Source: an uncultured Helicobacteraceae bacterium (GTDB taxonomy: Bacteria; Campylobacterota; Campylobacteria; Campylobacterales; Helicobacteraceae). Taken from it: DNA of 8,575 nucleotides. The notes beneath the pieces are model-generated. The model did no database searches. It was not told the DNA's origin and saw nothing but the letters and a program-made list of their open reading frames with translations. Location of the stretch: contig CAKVEH010000050.1 of NCBI GenBank assembly GCA_934728205.1, positions 1 through 8,575 on the forward strand, given 5' to 3'. A program made the translations under genes and the position numbers. Positions 8,476 through 8,575 of this stretch are shown piece by piece (position 1 is the first letter of the stretch; each line of letters begins with the position of its first letter).

Positions 8476-8575
8476 ATAACCCCGCTAAAATCTCCGTTTG
8501 CATAATCGCAAAAAACGCCCAAGCCACGCTAAAAGAGTGTTTAGAATCGGTGCGTGAGTTTGATGAAATAATTTT
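8472..8575 (+). CDS. family 2 glycosyltransferase, 3' partial
   Basis: Only the first 34 codons are present. After a short polar N-terminus, ISVCIIAKNAQATLKECLES (7-26) followed by VREFDEII is the first beta-strand and helix of a GT-A fold, family 2 glycosyltransferase (the beta-1 strand plus nucleotide-binding start). It is of the kind seen in LgtF/WaaE-like lipooligosaccharide glucosyltransferases. The expected DxSTD-type continuation lies outside the window. The ATG overlaps the tolA stop (ATGA, 8472-8475), with AGGA at 8460-8463 as ribosome binding site, so it is translationally coupled to the Tol cluster. The sugar donor and acceptor cannot be told from this fragment. Confidence 0.8.
   Translation, partial: MNNPAKISVCIIAKNAQATLKECLESVREFDEII

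Overview
The window comes from a Campylobacterota (epsilonproteobacterial) genome, most likely a Helicobacter and probably of the enterohepatic group. The evidence is the moderately AT-rich coding style, the subunit sequences of the F1 ATP synthase (for example the beta-subunit stretch [19 protein letters not shown]), cysteine-paired Sel1 repeats of the Helicobacter cysteine-rich protein type, and the gene order atp followed by exbB/tolQ and exbD/tolR, which H. pylori and Campylobacter jejuni share. The species assignment is inference. Every gene is on the + strand.

Region 1 (1-4702) is the distal part of the F1Fo ATP synthase operon: atpH (delta, 5' end outside the window), atpA (alpha), atpG (gamma), atpD (beta) and atpC (epsilon). 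Spacers are 10-20 nt and each has its own ribosome binding site. A hairpin with a T-run, whose 5' arm lies in the last codons of atpC, probably ends the transcript.

Region 2 (about 4703-6640) is the accessory part. It sits between atpC and exbB/tolQ, which are adjacent in H. pylori and C. jejuni as I recall them. It holds a lipoprotein that joins an N-terminal LpoB-like domain (the family of outer-membrane activators of peptidoglycan synthases) to C-terminal Sel1/TPR-like repeats with regularly spaced cysteine pairs. A second, out-of-frame run of the same kind of repeats follows directly. It resembles the repeat half of the first protein but has no signal peptide, no LpoB domain and no convincing start. 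It looks like the remains of a tandem paralogue, or of a longer gene, broken by a deletion or frameshift near 5990-6010.

Region 3 (6611-8475) has a probable sigma70 promoter and a tight cluster encoding an ExbB/TolQ-type channel subunit, an ExbD/TolR-type subunit and a short TolA/TonB-like protein. Together these form a proton-motive-force-driven envelope motor. Where tolB might be expected, the cluster runs by an ATGA overlap into the start of a family 2 glycosyltransferase, cut by the window end (8472-8575).

Functionally, the atp genes make the catalytic F1 sector, and the Tol/Exb proteins couple the proton gradient to work across the envelope. The lipoprotein between them may connect peptidoglycan synthesis with the envelope machinery. 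That last point is a hypothesis resting on domain content and position.
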